Below, piece after piece: positions 22,851-31,829 of a stretch of DNA of 64,000 nt. This DNA is from Spongilla lacustris (lineage: Eukaryota > Porifera > Demospongiae > Spongillida > Spongillidae): contig OX442422.1 of NCBI GenBank assembly GCA_949361645.1, positions 9,126,426 through 9,190,425 of the forward strand. Reading direction: 5' to 3'. The first letter of the stretch is position 1. The number at the start of each line of letters is the position of its first letter. Both the position numbers and the translations under genes were made by a program. Under the pieces are notes generated by a model, which was given only the letters and a program-made list of their open reading frames with translations, did not search any database and was not told the DNA's origin.

Positions 22851-23640
22851 TTATCGCATCATGCTTATCATGATTTTCAATTGTCCCCAAAGGATTACCA
22901 TTTTGACTACGCATAAGTAGTTAAGTGTGAGGGGGTATCTAATCTGCGGTATAACCGATGCCTCGATAAAGCGCCAGGTCTCGTCTCGTACGACTTCGGT
23001 GGTTTTCGTAAGAATGACACGTCGGCTTTGGAGACAGCCTTGAGATCATGTTCCCCTTGCATAGCCCTAATAAGAAGAGGGAATTCCTACCTTTTCGCGG
23101 CCACTCCCAGGGTCAACTCCTCCAGCCCCGTCACCCAAACGTAAAGTCCAGCCATCCGGAAAGACATTTTCCAATAAGAGTGCACTCCGCACGTACATCA
23201 ATTAAGTATACTTGCTGAGTCTTCTCACCCTTGACTGAGATAGGCGTGGCATGCCATGTTTGGGTGTATGGTTATTGGCACCACCCACTTGTACAGTGCA
23301 CAGTGGTGATTTCATCACATTGTTCCCAATGCTACCATGAAAAAGCTTCCCCCTCCGCCCCCACCGAAAAAATGTTTGTGTTAAACAAGCGTATTGACGT
23401 AATCATGAATACAGCTGTGCTATTATTTAAAATCCTGTTACTAGAGTACCAGTTCTTTCCTGAAATGTTTAAGCAGGTACGCGAAAGTGTTATGATTACG
23501 AAGATACGCTTGTTTACTGAACACGAGACATTTTTTTCTGTGGGGCCGGCGGATGGGGGGCGGGGGGGGGGGGGCAGGGGAGCTTATTTGTGGTACTTTA
23601 TGGTATATGTGCACACATTGTAATAATGTGACATTGTCTC
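22851..23640. other. No gene seen; part is duplicated at 63.3-63.75 kb
   Basis: A G-rich run lies at 23555-23580. The last 45 bases before the 23646 exon (CACATTGTAATAATGTGACA, TTGTCTCCTTAG) are repeated just before the exon copy at 63756. Confidence 0.5.
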
Positions 23641-23645
23641 CTTAG

Positions 23646-23693
23646 GCCATCATTGCACATTTGAAGTCTGTAAGCAAACCTACACATGCTGTA
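23646..23693 (+). CDS. 48-nt tail exon of ankyrin gene, copy 1
   Basis: Between TCTCCTTAG and GTAAGCC, phase 0, encoding AIIAHLKSVSKPTHAV. The near-identical exon at 63756-63803 reads AIIARLKSVSKPTHAV and follows the second ankyrin array, which ties both to the ankyrin family. Confidence 0.7.
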
Positions 23694-23840
23694 GTAAGCC
23701 AAGTATGTATATGCAACTTTAAGTTTTAATTAAAAGGTGATCTTATGTAAGGCAATATTAGTTACATCACACAGCACAAGTCACAGCTGCATACATGTAC
23801 ATGTAGTATGTGATCTCAGGCCTGTTCCCATTCCATACAG

Positions 23841-24056
23841 CATTACTCTAAGATGTCAGATATGTATGGAGAGAAAGGAGAACCATCACCTCAATCACCA
23901 TGGCAACAATCAGTAGGAGTTAAAAGCAAGTCAGATATGTCCCCAACGTATGGGGAGAAAGGAGAACCATCACCTCAATCACCATGGCAACAATTAGTAG
24001 GAGTTAAAAGCATGGCAGATCCATCAGCAATAAGTAGTAAAAGTCCAAAAGAGTGA
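23841..24056 (+). CDS. Terminal exon with internal peptide duplication
   Basis: It follows the acceptor TTCCATACAG and is read in phase 0: HYSKMSDMYGEKGEPSPQSP, continuing through WQQSVGVKSKSDM, a second GEKGEPSPQSPWQQ and VGVKSM to TGA at 24054-24056. The segment from YGEKGEP to GVKS is directly duplicated (31-33 residue period), with 90% or more nucleotide identity, so the duplication is recent. It is rich in Ser, Pro, Lys and Glu, hence probably disordered. It probably ends the ankyrin gene. No domain is recognised. Confidence 0.7.
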   Translation, partial: HYSKMSDMYGEKGEPSPQSPWQQSVGVKSKSDMSPTYGEKGEPSPQSPWQQLVGVKSMADPSAISSKSPKE

Positions 24057-24584
24057 ACATCCATCATCACCAGATGTTGAACACTCTGAGACTTACTAGT
24101 GGTAGTACTTCTGTAGACATGCCCTCTCTCATGCTAGACAGTAATTCCTTTTCATTGTTATATAAATGAGAACACATTGGTCCTGACTCCTGTGTGCATG
24201 TTATACAGAAGGTGTGTGCTGTGTGTACATGAGGCGGCATGTGTGTGGTGCTACTTTATGCTCTGCAAGCAGGCCCAGACCGTACAAAGAGTACTCTTCT
24301 TGCATTTGAGCAGATGAGGGCTTAAATGTCACCTAAGATGCATGGTGCACTTGGTGAAGTTGCCCAACCTAAGTGAGTCACTAAGTGATGAGAGGTAAGC
24401 TTGGATTACATGTAAATACTCTACAAGGACACTAAATTTAATAAGCTACATACCAACCATACATGCCGAGTCTTCTCATCTTTGGTAATTTGAACACTGT
24501 GTAAGATGGCAGTGAAGGTTTGTAGGGGGACAACGTGGTAGTACTGTGGTGTAGGGGACAGTGTGGTAGTACTGTGGCACAAAC

Positions 24585-24803
24585 ATGTCCACTAAGGCTC
24601 TTCTGGACACCGCGACCTCCAAGATGGCCGACCATGAGGAGGTCATCAGAAGCTTGAGGCAGCACCTGGAGCAGGGAGCCTCTGTCCCGTCGTTACACCT
24701 CTCTGCCCATACTCTACTGCTGCTCTTGGCAGTTGTCATCATCGTAGCAGCTGTTCTGTATCTGGGAACCGCCAAAAGCCCGCCTGCTCATCGGCCATTG
24801 TGA
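24585..24803 (+). CDS. Small protein with one C-terminal membrane helix
   Basis: 72 codons from ATG, with an in-frame TAG 18 bases upstream. The N-terminal half is charged (TSKMADHEEVIRSLRQHLEQ). A hydrophobic run LLLLLAVVIIVAAVLYL sits at about residues 43-61, and only about 11 residues (GTAKSPPAHRPL) follow. This is the layout of a tail-anchored membrane protein facing the cytosol. GC content is higher than in the flanks. No family is recognised. It could also be the last exon of a longer gene, but the upstream stop argues for the ATG as start. Confidence 0.5.
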   Translation: MSTKALLDTATSKMADHEEVIRSLRQHLEQGASVPSLHLSAHTLLLLLAVVIIVAAVLYLGTAKSPPAHRPL

Positions 24804-25525
24804 ACACGCTTTCAACTTCATTTCATTTAATCTTTGTATTTCCGCGCATCTGTTTGACTGTATTTTTGTACCAGTATTCTCTGATTTGATTATTTAAAAC
24901 AAATGGTCATCTTGTACCATCGCAGCACATATGGCACATACATACATGTTATGGTAGAGTTTTTAATGTAGCTCCGGTACAACCATTGTAAAAATACACA
25001 TCAATGAACAAAGTTTGCTTCGTGTGGATGTGGATCAGAGCAAGTAGCACATGTTACACTGTGCTGCTGCAATACATATAGCATTTTATACCTTGCATCG
25101 CATCATACATGTATTGACTATTCTGTTTCATCATTTGCATGAGATTCATTGATTTTTGTAGCCATCCTATAATGTGCATAATCCGCCACATGAAACAGAA
25201 AGGTATAAAATTAAAAGGATTTACACATGTACGATGCAACATGGAGCACGAGCGCCCACAGCCAGTGATGCGCTCACGTGATTCGTGTCCCAATCCCTTA
25301 TTTAAATATAATAGACCCTACTATATGGCGGGGCCTTCAGATCAGCACCTTCAAGGTGAGGTGATGATGCAGATCGCACCACTGCATGCTGAATATAAAC
25401 CTAACTTAAGTTTCCTCTCTCTGTTAGACCCGCTCGCCTCGCCGTGCAGTAACGAACACGTGCTTTCCGTAGCAACAGTGGCGTTGTGGCACACCCGCCG
25501 CTGGGGGGGGGCAGATACATATAAA

Positions 25526-25556
<31 letters not shown>

Positions 25557-26454
25557 CAAAAAAAAAGCTTCAGCACATATATACGTGTACATGTCCATCC
25601 ATCGCATTTTAATCACGAAGTTTATATATAATTTACAGCGAAATTGCCACGGTCATTTTCACGTGCAATTGAATGAGAATGGGGGGCGTGTTAAGTGCTC
25701 CTGTCCAACCAATACATTGGAACTACAATAACGCCAGTGGCGTAGGAAGGAAATAGGTATAGAGTCACTCCTCCCGTTCAGTTAGGGGTTACGGGGGAGC
25801 GCTGTAAGTTCCCCCATCGGGGTCTGGGGCGGAGCCCCAGAAGCCAACGCTTTTTGCATAGAAAACCCCCCCAAAACTACGCTAAAACTGTAACCTTGTT
25901 GGTTTGTTTTGATACCTTGCCTCTGCGCATGTGATGTAAAATACAAAACGGCTAAGTGCAGCCAAGGCCACTTTTGGTAACCGTTGTAAACTACGTTGCA
26001 CGGGTAGCCTAACTTGAACTAGCTCTCACGATCGATTTGAAGACCACTTGCATTAGTCTCGTACCCAGACGTATAAATGGTTTATACGTCTGGGTAAGAG
26101 ACTACACTTGCATGTCATTAACTAGTAGCAATTGCTCAGCTATTGAATTATATATGCGCGCTTATCAACCTATTAAATACAAAATTCTTGTTGTTGTGAA
26201 AAAGTGCAGCGGCCATGGCCGCTGCTGCCGCCCCAGCTCCTACGCCCCTTTAGTATAATGGACTGCTTTGTTTTATGGTTATCCAAATAAACGAATGCAA
26301 TAGTATAATTAATTTCTATTAACAAATAAATAGATATAGTAGCGATCGCTGCCTAAGTGATATTAATCGCTTTGTAGCCTCAAGCATTTAAGCAGCGCAT
26401 TCCAGGCTAACTTTACTTTGAGTCTGTTAAGACACCATGCATACTTCAGCCGTC
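24804..26454. other. No gene seen; dispersed element and poly-C run
   Basis: Contents: a pure C run of about 30 bases at 25526-25557 followed by A8; an element fragment at about 25735-25870 (CAGTGGCGTAGGAAGG to CTTTTTGCATAG), sharing AGCCCCAGAAGCCAACGC-type sequence with 5840; and a perfect 13-bp palindrome with arms CCCAGACGTATAA/TTATACGTCTGGG at about 26067-26096. Confidence 0.5.
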
Positions 26455-26552
26455 ATTTTGGCGCCCTAGCTATATTTTGGCGCCCCTGTTTTTAGGGCCG
26501 CTGGGGGGGCAATTGCCCCCCTGCCCCCCCTGGCCACACCGCCACTGCGTAG
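26455..26552. mobile_element. Dispersed element end (GGCGCC / CAATTGCCCCC family)
   Basis: ATTTTGGCGCCCTAGC, GGGGGGGCAATTGCCCCC and CACCGCCACTGC are found inverted at 34108-34190 (CAGTGGCGTAGCGAGG, GGGCAATTGCCCCC, GGCGCCAAAATGCC). Both copies carry long G or C runs. The right end touches the Death-domain exon region. Confidence 0.7.
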
Positions 26553-26629
26553 CAACAAATTGTACCTTCGACTGGATGGTGGTGCCGTGGGTAGGTGTCT
26601 TCTGATCGATCGTCCCCAGACCTTTGCAG

Positions 26630-26841
26630 ACATTGATCGCGAAGACAAAAGCGAAGAAGTAAAAAGAGACAAAATGTTTGAGAAGTGGAAGGAGATGAAA
26701 GGGTCACGTGCTACTTATAGAGCCTTGATGGAGGTATTTGAAGACGTAGGGAATCATCAGGCTGCAGAGATGGTGAAGGAATTGGTATCATCAATAGCCG
26801 AAGGTGATATGGTGATGTTGTTTGGATACGGTGATTCTTAA
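26630..26841 (+). CDS. Last exon of a Death-domain gene
   Basis: Read after the acceptor CCTTTGCAG (two leading bases), the exon gives IDREDKSEEVKRDKMFEKWK, then EMKGSRATYRALMEVFEDVG and NHQAAEMVKELVSS, ending at TAA 26839-26841. The pattern M-x2-W-x4-G-S-x-A-T-Y-R-x-L followed by A-A-E is the C-terminal half (helices 4-6) of a Death domain, a six-helix adaptor fold of apoptosis and innate signalling. The N-terminal half must lie in an upstream exon that I cannot identify; a repetitive element occupies the DNA immediately 5'. The frame is also open upstream to 26560, so the exact acceptor is uncertain. Confidence 0.7.
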
Positions 26842-26846
26842 ATAAA
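26841..26846 (+). terminator. PolyA signal AATAAA overlapping the stop codon
   Basis: TCTTAAATAAAGTGC: the final A of the TAA stop is the first A of AATAAA. This leaves almost no 3' UTR before the signal and supports 26630-26841 as the terminal exon. Confidence 0.65.
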
Positions 26847-26904
26847 GTGCTCAAATGTTGTACTGTGACGTGTACACAAAGCATAGTCCAGCTATGTAGG
26901 TGGT

Positions 26905-27535
26905 CCTTCCTTCGTATGATGTCATGTCCCCACCCCTTCCTTTGTATGATGTCATGGAGTAGTTATGTCCCCACCCCTTCCTTCATATGATGTCATGGAG
27001 TGGTTATGTCCCCACCCCTTCCTTCATATGATGTCATGGTTATGTCCCCACCCCTTCCTTCATATGATGTCATGGTTATATTCCCACCCCTTCCTTCATA
27101 TGTTGTCGTGGTTATATTCCCACCCCTTCCTTCATATGTTGTCATGGTTATGTCCCCACCCCTTCCTTCATATGATGTCATGGTTATATTCCCACCCCTT
27201 CCTTCATATGTTGTCATGGTTATATTCCCACCCCTTCCTTCATATGATGGCATGGAGTGGTTATGTCCCCACCCCTTCCTTCATATGATGTCATGGAGTG
27301 GTTATGTCCCCACCCCTTACTTCATATGATGTCATGGAGTGGTTATGTCCCCACCCCTTCCTTCATATGATGTCATGGAGTGGTTATGTCCCCACCCCTT
27401 CCTTCATATGATGTCATGGAGTGGTTATGTCCCCACCCCTTCTTTCATATGATGTCATGGAGTGGTTATGTCCCCACCCCTTCCTTCATATGATGTCATG
27501 GAGTGGTTATGTCCCCATCCCTTCCTTCATATGTT
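26905..27535. repeat. Minisatellite, third array, about 17 copies
   Basis: Same unit and orientation as 2670-2796. Two unit lengths alternate. The full 41-bp form contains CATGGAGTGGTTATGTCCCC; a shorter form lacks GGAGTG. A subset has TATATTCCCACC and GTTGTCATGG variants (27070-27240) in a higher-order pattern. Long ORFs across it are artefacts of the period. Confidence 0.95.
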
Positions 27536-27560
27536 CCCTGTCCTTCCTTTGACCAATCAG

Positions 27561-27641
27561 GTACTCAGCAGGCCCAACAAGCTGCAGCAGAAGTCCAGGA
27601 AGTGATGACCTTACAACCACCACCAACAGCTGCAGTAAATG
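27561..27641 (+). CDS. Duplicate of the 2817 exon
   Basis: 81 nt after GACCAATCAG, donor GTAACAAAG. It encodes TQQAQQAAAEVQEVMTLQPP and ends TAAVN with one base over (phase 1), against the 84-nt copy at 2817. Upstream minisatellite, exon and about 60 bases of following intron match the 2.8-kb locus. One codon fewer and several substitutions. Whether it is expressed is unknown. Confidence 0.6.
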
Positions 27642-27711
27642 GTAACAAAGTGTTTATACATGTACACATATGACTGTGATTGTCCTGATTGCTTTTTCCT
27701 CATCAAACCAG

Positions 27712-27780
27712 GAGTAAGATTTAAGGATAAAACCAATTCAATAGTAAAGCAAATTTGGTTTACACTACGTAGTCAACACG
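27712..27780 (+). pseudogene. Possible truncated start of the 3677-type exon
   Basis: After the acceptor ATCAAACCAG, reading in the phase set by 27641 gives VRFKDKTNSIV, resembling KRFIKDN at 3679, then no further similarity. The break coincides with the repeat starting near 27755. The match is very short and could be chance. Confidence 0.25.
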
Positions 27781-27870
27781 TGAAACCACATTTAAAATTG
27801 GTTTGAAGTAGCAACCATTTTATTTGTAGTGCATGCAAATACCACACAAACAGAGGTTATGGTTAACTTC
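27755..27870. repeat. GTAGTCAACACGTGxxAAACC repeat, also at 29395-29545
   Basis: GTAGTCAACACGTG, AAACCACATTT, TTTGGTTTGA and TAGCAACCA are shared with 29395-29545, where the half-site TTTGGTTTGACCTAGCAACC occurs in direct and inverted forms. A small dispersed non-coding element. Confidence 0.65.
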
Positions 27871-27933
27871 TCTGTGTGAGCTTTTTTGCCACAAATAAGT
27901 TGAAGCACTGTTGCAAGCAGCATATAGATCCAG

Positions 27934-28050
27934 AATATTAATGAGCTGGTCATGCTGGGCATGGTTTCCCATGGTTTGGATGTTAGCAAGGCTATACTAC
28001 AACTGGCAATCCTGTTTCTCAATATGAATAAGCTTATATCACCAATAAAG
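27934..28050 (+). CDS. Possible 117-nt exon, unknown
   Basis: Between TAGATCCAG and GTGAGTCTG, phase 0 throughout. It encodes NINELVMLGMVSHGLDVSKA, then ILQLAILFLNMNKLISPIK. It is helical and hydrophobic with no recognised family. The acceptor tract is purine-rich, which weakens the call. Confidence 0.35.
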
Positions 28051-28149
28051 GTGAGTCTGAGATTGTAGCAGTAAGTATGTCCACAAGGCGCATTTATTCC
28101 TCTCTATTGAAATTGGTAAAAGGAGGGAATAGGCTGAGGAAAGGATGGG

Positions 28150-28385
28150 AATGGGAAAGGAGCGAAGGGGAGATAAAGAAGGGAAAGGTTAGAGGGATGG
28201 AGAGAGAGGGGAAGAGGGAGAGAGGGGAGAGGGAGGGAGGGGAGAGGGAGGGAGGGGAGAGGGAGGGAGGGGAGAGGGAGGGAGGGGAGAGGGAGGGAGG
28301 AGAAAAGGAGGGAGGAGAAAAAGAGGGAAGGGAGAGAGGTAGGGAGGAGAAAAGGAGGGAAGGGAGAGAGGTAGGGAGGATTTGT
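28150..28385. repeat. Purine-only GGGAGA/GGGAGG tract
   Basis: Over 200 bases almost entirely A and G on the plus strand (GAGAGGGAGGGAGGGGAGAG repeated). Such tracts can form triplex or G-rich structures. The Gly/Glu/Arg and Ser/Pro/Leu ORFs over it are composition artefacts. Confidence 0.95.
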
Positions 28386-28665
28386 TTCATACTCTGACAC
28401 AATTACTAAAACACAACTTGAACACAGGGAAAACTTACATGTATTATGCCTTGCACAGTTCTATGGTATGATGGCAGACATAATAATTATTTCGCTAAAC
28501 ACTGATGTTGTATGAATTGAATTATGTGCCTGCCGGGGATGGATATGAGGACTGATGGTTCAAAGTAATTCATGAATTGAACTATTCAAATATCACACTG
28601 CAAGCACAGGGATAAAATAATTTTATGGACGCTTTTGTCTCATATAGCTACTGTTAGTAATATGG

Positions 28666-30006
28666 TCAGTTGGTATCTCTATCAACATACAATCGATGAG
28701 AATTGCCACAATGAACAAATCCAGCATCTATTGCTGCTGCAATGACACGACTCTCTTTAGTTACCATCTCAGGAATGATTCCCAATTGCAATGTCTTTTT
28801 ACAGAGATCTTGAGCAATTGCAGGAAATAGCTTTTTGTCACGATGACTCTTATCAATGAACACGTGACCAATACGCCCAAATGGATAGGCCAGTATCCAC
28901 CCCACAGGCACCTCAGGATCATCTTTGTGAAACACCGCTGATGTTGGTAGTGTGCTTATTATATGTTCAAATTGTTGTTCATCTTTGGTGTGATCCTTAG
29001 CTGTTTCACTCCAGCAATGACGGACAAGTTTTCCATCTCTTGGTTTCAAGACACCAATGGAATAACCCTCAGGCAAGGGTAGAGGTGCACTATAGTATAT
29101 TTCATTAGAAGGATTATTCAACATTATTGATTCATTGAATTGTGTAACATACGTGTACTTTTTGTAGAATAGCGTAGCCTTTTCCTTGGGCAATTGTAAA
29201 ATTTTTCCGTTAGGAATCATATTTTTCAGTAATGGCTTTCCATCACTTGATTTAATCTGCTCCATAAGGTACTCTGCCAATGAAGCTTCCATCTCTGAAA
29301 ACAATTCAAATAAGCATGCATGCACGAGGGAGGTATAGAAGAATGAGGATTATGAACATATGCATGCACTGTAAATAAATAGCTTGCTAGGTCAAAAAAC
29401 ACTGTGTAGTCAACACGTGCATGAAACCACATTTTGGTTTGACATAGCAACCAATTTAATTACAGTGTATGTCAAACCAAAATGGTGTGAACCAACTTTG
29501 GTTTGACCTAGCAACCTATATTTTTACAGTGTGCATGCAACAGTTTAGGTAGCATAACAATAATAACATACTACACCGCAAGCAGACTATGGTTATACAA
29601 ACTAAAAAACACGTATAAATGCACATAATGTGATTATGTGTGGTTATACCAACGTTATGTATATAATGAAATGAAACAGCATAATACCTGGCAAAATCCC
29701 TCCACCCTTCTTATGGGATCCTGTAGATTTTAGAATGCAGCCATCCTGTAAAAGTTCCACAGCTTTTGATTTAGAAGATGTGTACAACACAATATCAGCC
29801 ACCTTGGATATATATATATATAATATTATATATATAATTATATATATATATAGATTGACACATTGCAATGCATTTTGAAATTGATTTTTATAACTCACAG
29901 TTGGAGATAAAATCCTGCCTGCAATAGACGTGAAGTGAGGCCATCCATCAACATAGAACTCGACTTGTGCTTGCTTCATTATGGCTATTCGTATTGTATT
30001 AGCCAT
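28666..30006 (-). CDS. Glycine N-acyltransferase-like GNAT enzyme, three exons
   Basis: Minus-strand exons 30006-29899, 29802-29688 and 29294-28666 join in matching phases (0, then 1) to a 283-residue protein, near the roughly 295 of vertebrate GLYAT. N-terminal block: VEFYVDGWPHFTSIAGR, matching the VDxWPDF region of GLYAT proteins. C-terminal block: PVGWILAYPFGRIGHVFIDK, then SHRDKKLFPAIAQDLCKK and VIAAAIDAGF, which is the GNAT beta4-alpha3 acetyl-CoA-binding region in the FR47-like arrangement. Family members move an acyl group from acyl-CoA to glycine or related amines, often in mitochondria; the substrate here is unknown. The first exon starts at ATG immediately after TGTAACAG, a possible acceptor, so a short upstream exon may exist. 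A TA-rich intron 1 and a MITE upstream disturb nothing coding. Confidence 0.85.
29808..29851. repeat. (TA)n tract in GLYAT-like intron 1
   Basis: An imperfect TATATA run of about 44 bases just beyond the exon-2 acceptor. It is self-complementary and may hamper assembly. Confidence 0.9.
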
Positions 30007-30023
30007 CTGTTACATGAAAGATA

Positions 30024-30305
30024 TAAAAACATTCTCTCTGAGAAAATTAGTGGTATACAGGATTTGAAGGCAATGGTGGTGTAAAAAGGAAGGGAACAAG
30101 GGATCAACGATGGTACAAAAATAATTTTTGAATCGTCCTATATTTAGCACTTTTGTAGTATGTACATTTTACGTTGCTAAATATTTATAGGACTATTCAA
30201 AAATTTTGTATCATCGTTGATCCCTTGTTCCCTTCCTTTTTACACCACCATTGCCTTCAAATCCTATATACCACTAATTTTCTCAGAGAGAATGTTTTTA
30301 TATCT
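30024..30305. mobile_element. Palindromic MITE, copy 1
   Basis: Left arm AGATATAAAAACATTCTCTC, right arm GAGAGAATGTTTTTATATCT, nearly perfect inverted repeat over about 130 bases per arm with a small AT-rich loop. Copy 2 is at 33424-33701. It lies just upstream of the GLYAT-like start, so it could influence that promoter. Confidence 0.9.
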
Positions 30306-30346
30306 TGTTTCATTCATTTTTTTTTTAATAAGTGACTACTACAGGG

Positions 30347-30882
30347 TGTTTCACAATCAAGGAAAATTGAGCACAAGCAGTTAATTAACTGGTGATTGTT
30401 GTTAAAAGTTCTAACAGCAAAAGAAGACATGCTGGTGAAATAAAATTAATGTAATCTTTAATGGTACAAGACCACTATTCATTTCAATTAATGTAGGGTT
30501 GATGGTTAGTTAAAAGCTGCAAACTGTACTTAATTAACTGCTTCCATGAAGAAGTTATTCAACATTGAAATCATGATTTTTTGATTTTTGCAATGTACTT
30601 GATTTTGGGGCCATTGTATCTTGATTTGAATTTATTAATAAATTTGGCCAAGTTCATACTTTTAAAATTGAATGAAATGTTGGAGCTTTTGGATGTCTCT
30701 AAAATGGTATTTTTAATTAGATGCTATCGGGAATTATTAATTCGTTTTCGTTAATTGATTTTATTAAATTAATTATTCAGTTCATTTACATCAACATTTA
30801 AGCTCACGTTAATAGAGCATTTATCAACAATTTTAAGTTAATTAACTGCTTGTGGTCAATTTTCCTTGATTGTGAAACCCGT
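30347..30882. mobile_element. Terminal-inverted-repeat element, family B, about 530 bp
   Basis: Left end GTTTCACAATCAAGGAAAAT, then TGAGCACAAGCAGTTAATTAAC. Right end GTTAATTAACTGCTTGTGG, then TCAATTTTCCTTGATTGTGAAAC. No ORF. It interrupts the palindromic block around it. A degenerate copy is at 21830-22240. Target duplication is not clear to me. Confidence 0.85.
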
Positions 30883-31797
30883 ACATACTACTACAATGTA
30901 CAAGTTAATACGATTGTATGACAAAATCCAGCCGTTGTAATTCCCATGTTTATTGCCTAGCAACACAATGTTTATAGTTGTTACATTTGCAGCTGTTCTA
31001 GATCGAAACTTGCGCGCCAAGCTTTGCCTCTTAGAAGCTCATTTCTCGTCTTCATAACGTTGCCTCTTATAGAAGCTCGCACTGCAACAGAATTCTTTTC
31101 CTGTCGCCACCTCTTAGAAGCTCGGTTTGACTCCTGATTTGCTCTGTAGATGTCACGAGCAAGATGCCCGCCTTTGTTCAGTATCAGCATTCAGATTGTA
31201 CCGAACTTGGGAGGACTCTAACTCGTAGTCTCGATTTTGGAGGTATTCCTCTTGTCGCATCTTTCTCCCCGTGAAGGTATTTTGACAACGCCAGGCAAAA
31301 GGTGATGGTACCATAAATGTCTAATTATACGTATGGGTATTGTACAGTGGCCCGGTAGGTCGCGCGTTGGAGAGCAAAAATTGGTACGAGCGGTGGTTGG
31401 ACAGCAAAATTGCAAGAGCAAAATTGGATACGATCCGAGAGCAAATATGAATACGAGCCGACAGCAATAATGGGCATGCAGGGAATAATTTAACCAGATT
31501 CGCATCGCATTTTGCGAAGCAGTTTTTATTAGATGCGAAACAAATTCATAAGTTCATAACATTGTCGCAGAAAACTGCGATGCAATCTATCCGTGTTTGC
31601 AGGCACGTTGCTCAGTATAAATGCTACGCGAAGAGAGTGCATTTATGGTACAAAAGAATTCCAATCAGAAAGCTGGCGCCACGTCGCATCAGCCACACTC
31701 ACGTGACATCGCGATCGCGACAATTAATGTGACGATTAACAATTGCGTACGCGTACGAATGACATGAGCGCGCAGCGTACACAGCCAGCTTCGGGAA

Positions 31798-31829
<32 letters not shown>

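Noticed and set aside
25139..25612. 157-codon plus-strand ORF ending in a Pro run
   Set aside because: The C-terminal part is a poly-C/poly-A run, and the rest lacks coding-like composition or recognisable motifs.
26965..27329. Repetitive Ser/Pro/His ORFs resembling a repeat protein
   Set aside because: They arise from the minisatellite; unit-length changes break the frame, and there is no start or splice context.
28077..28402. Gly/Glu/Arg-rich and Ser/Pro/Leu-rich ORFs
   Set aside because: They follow a pure purine tract; the two strands give complementary low-complexity products.
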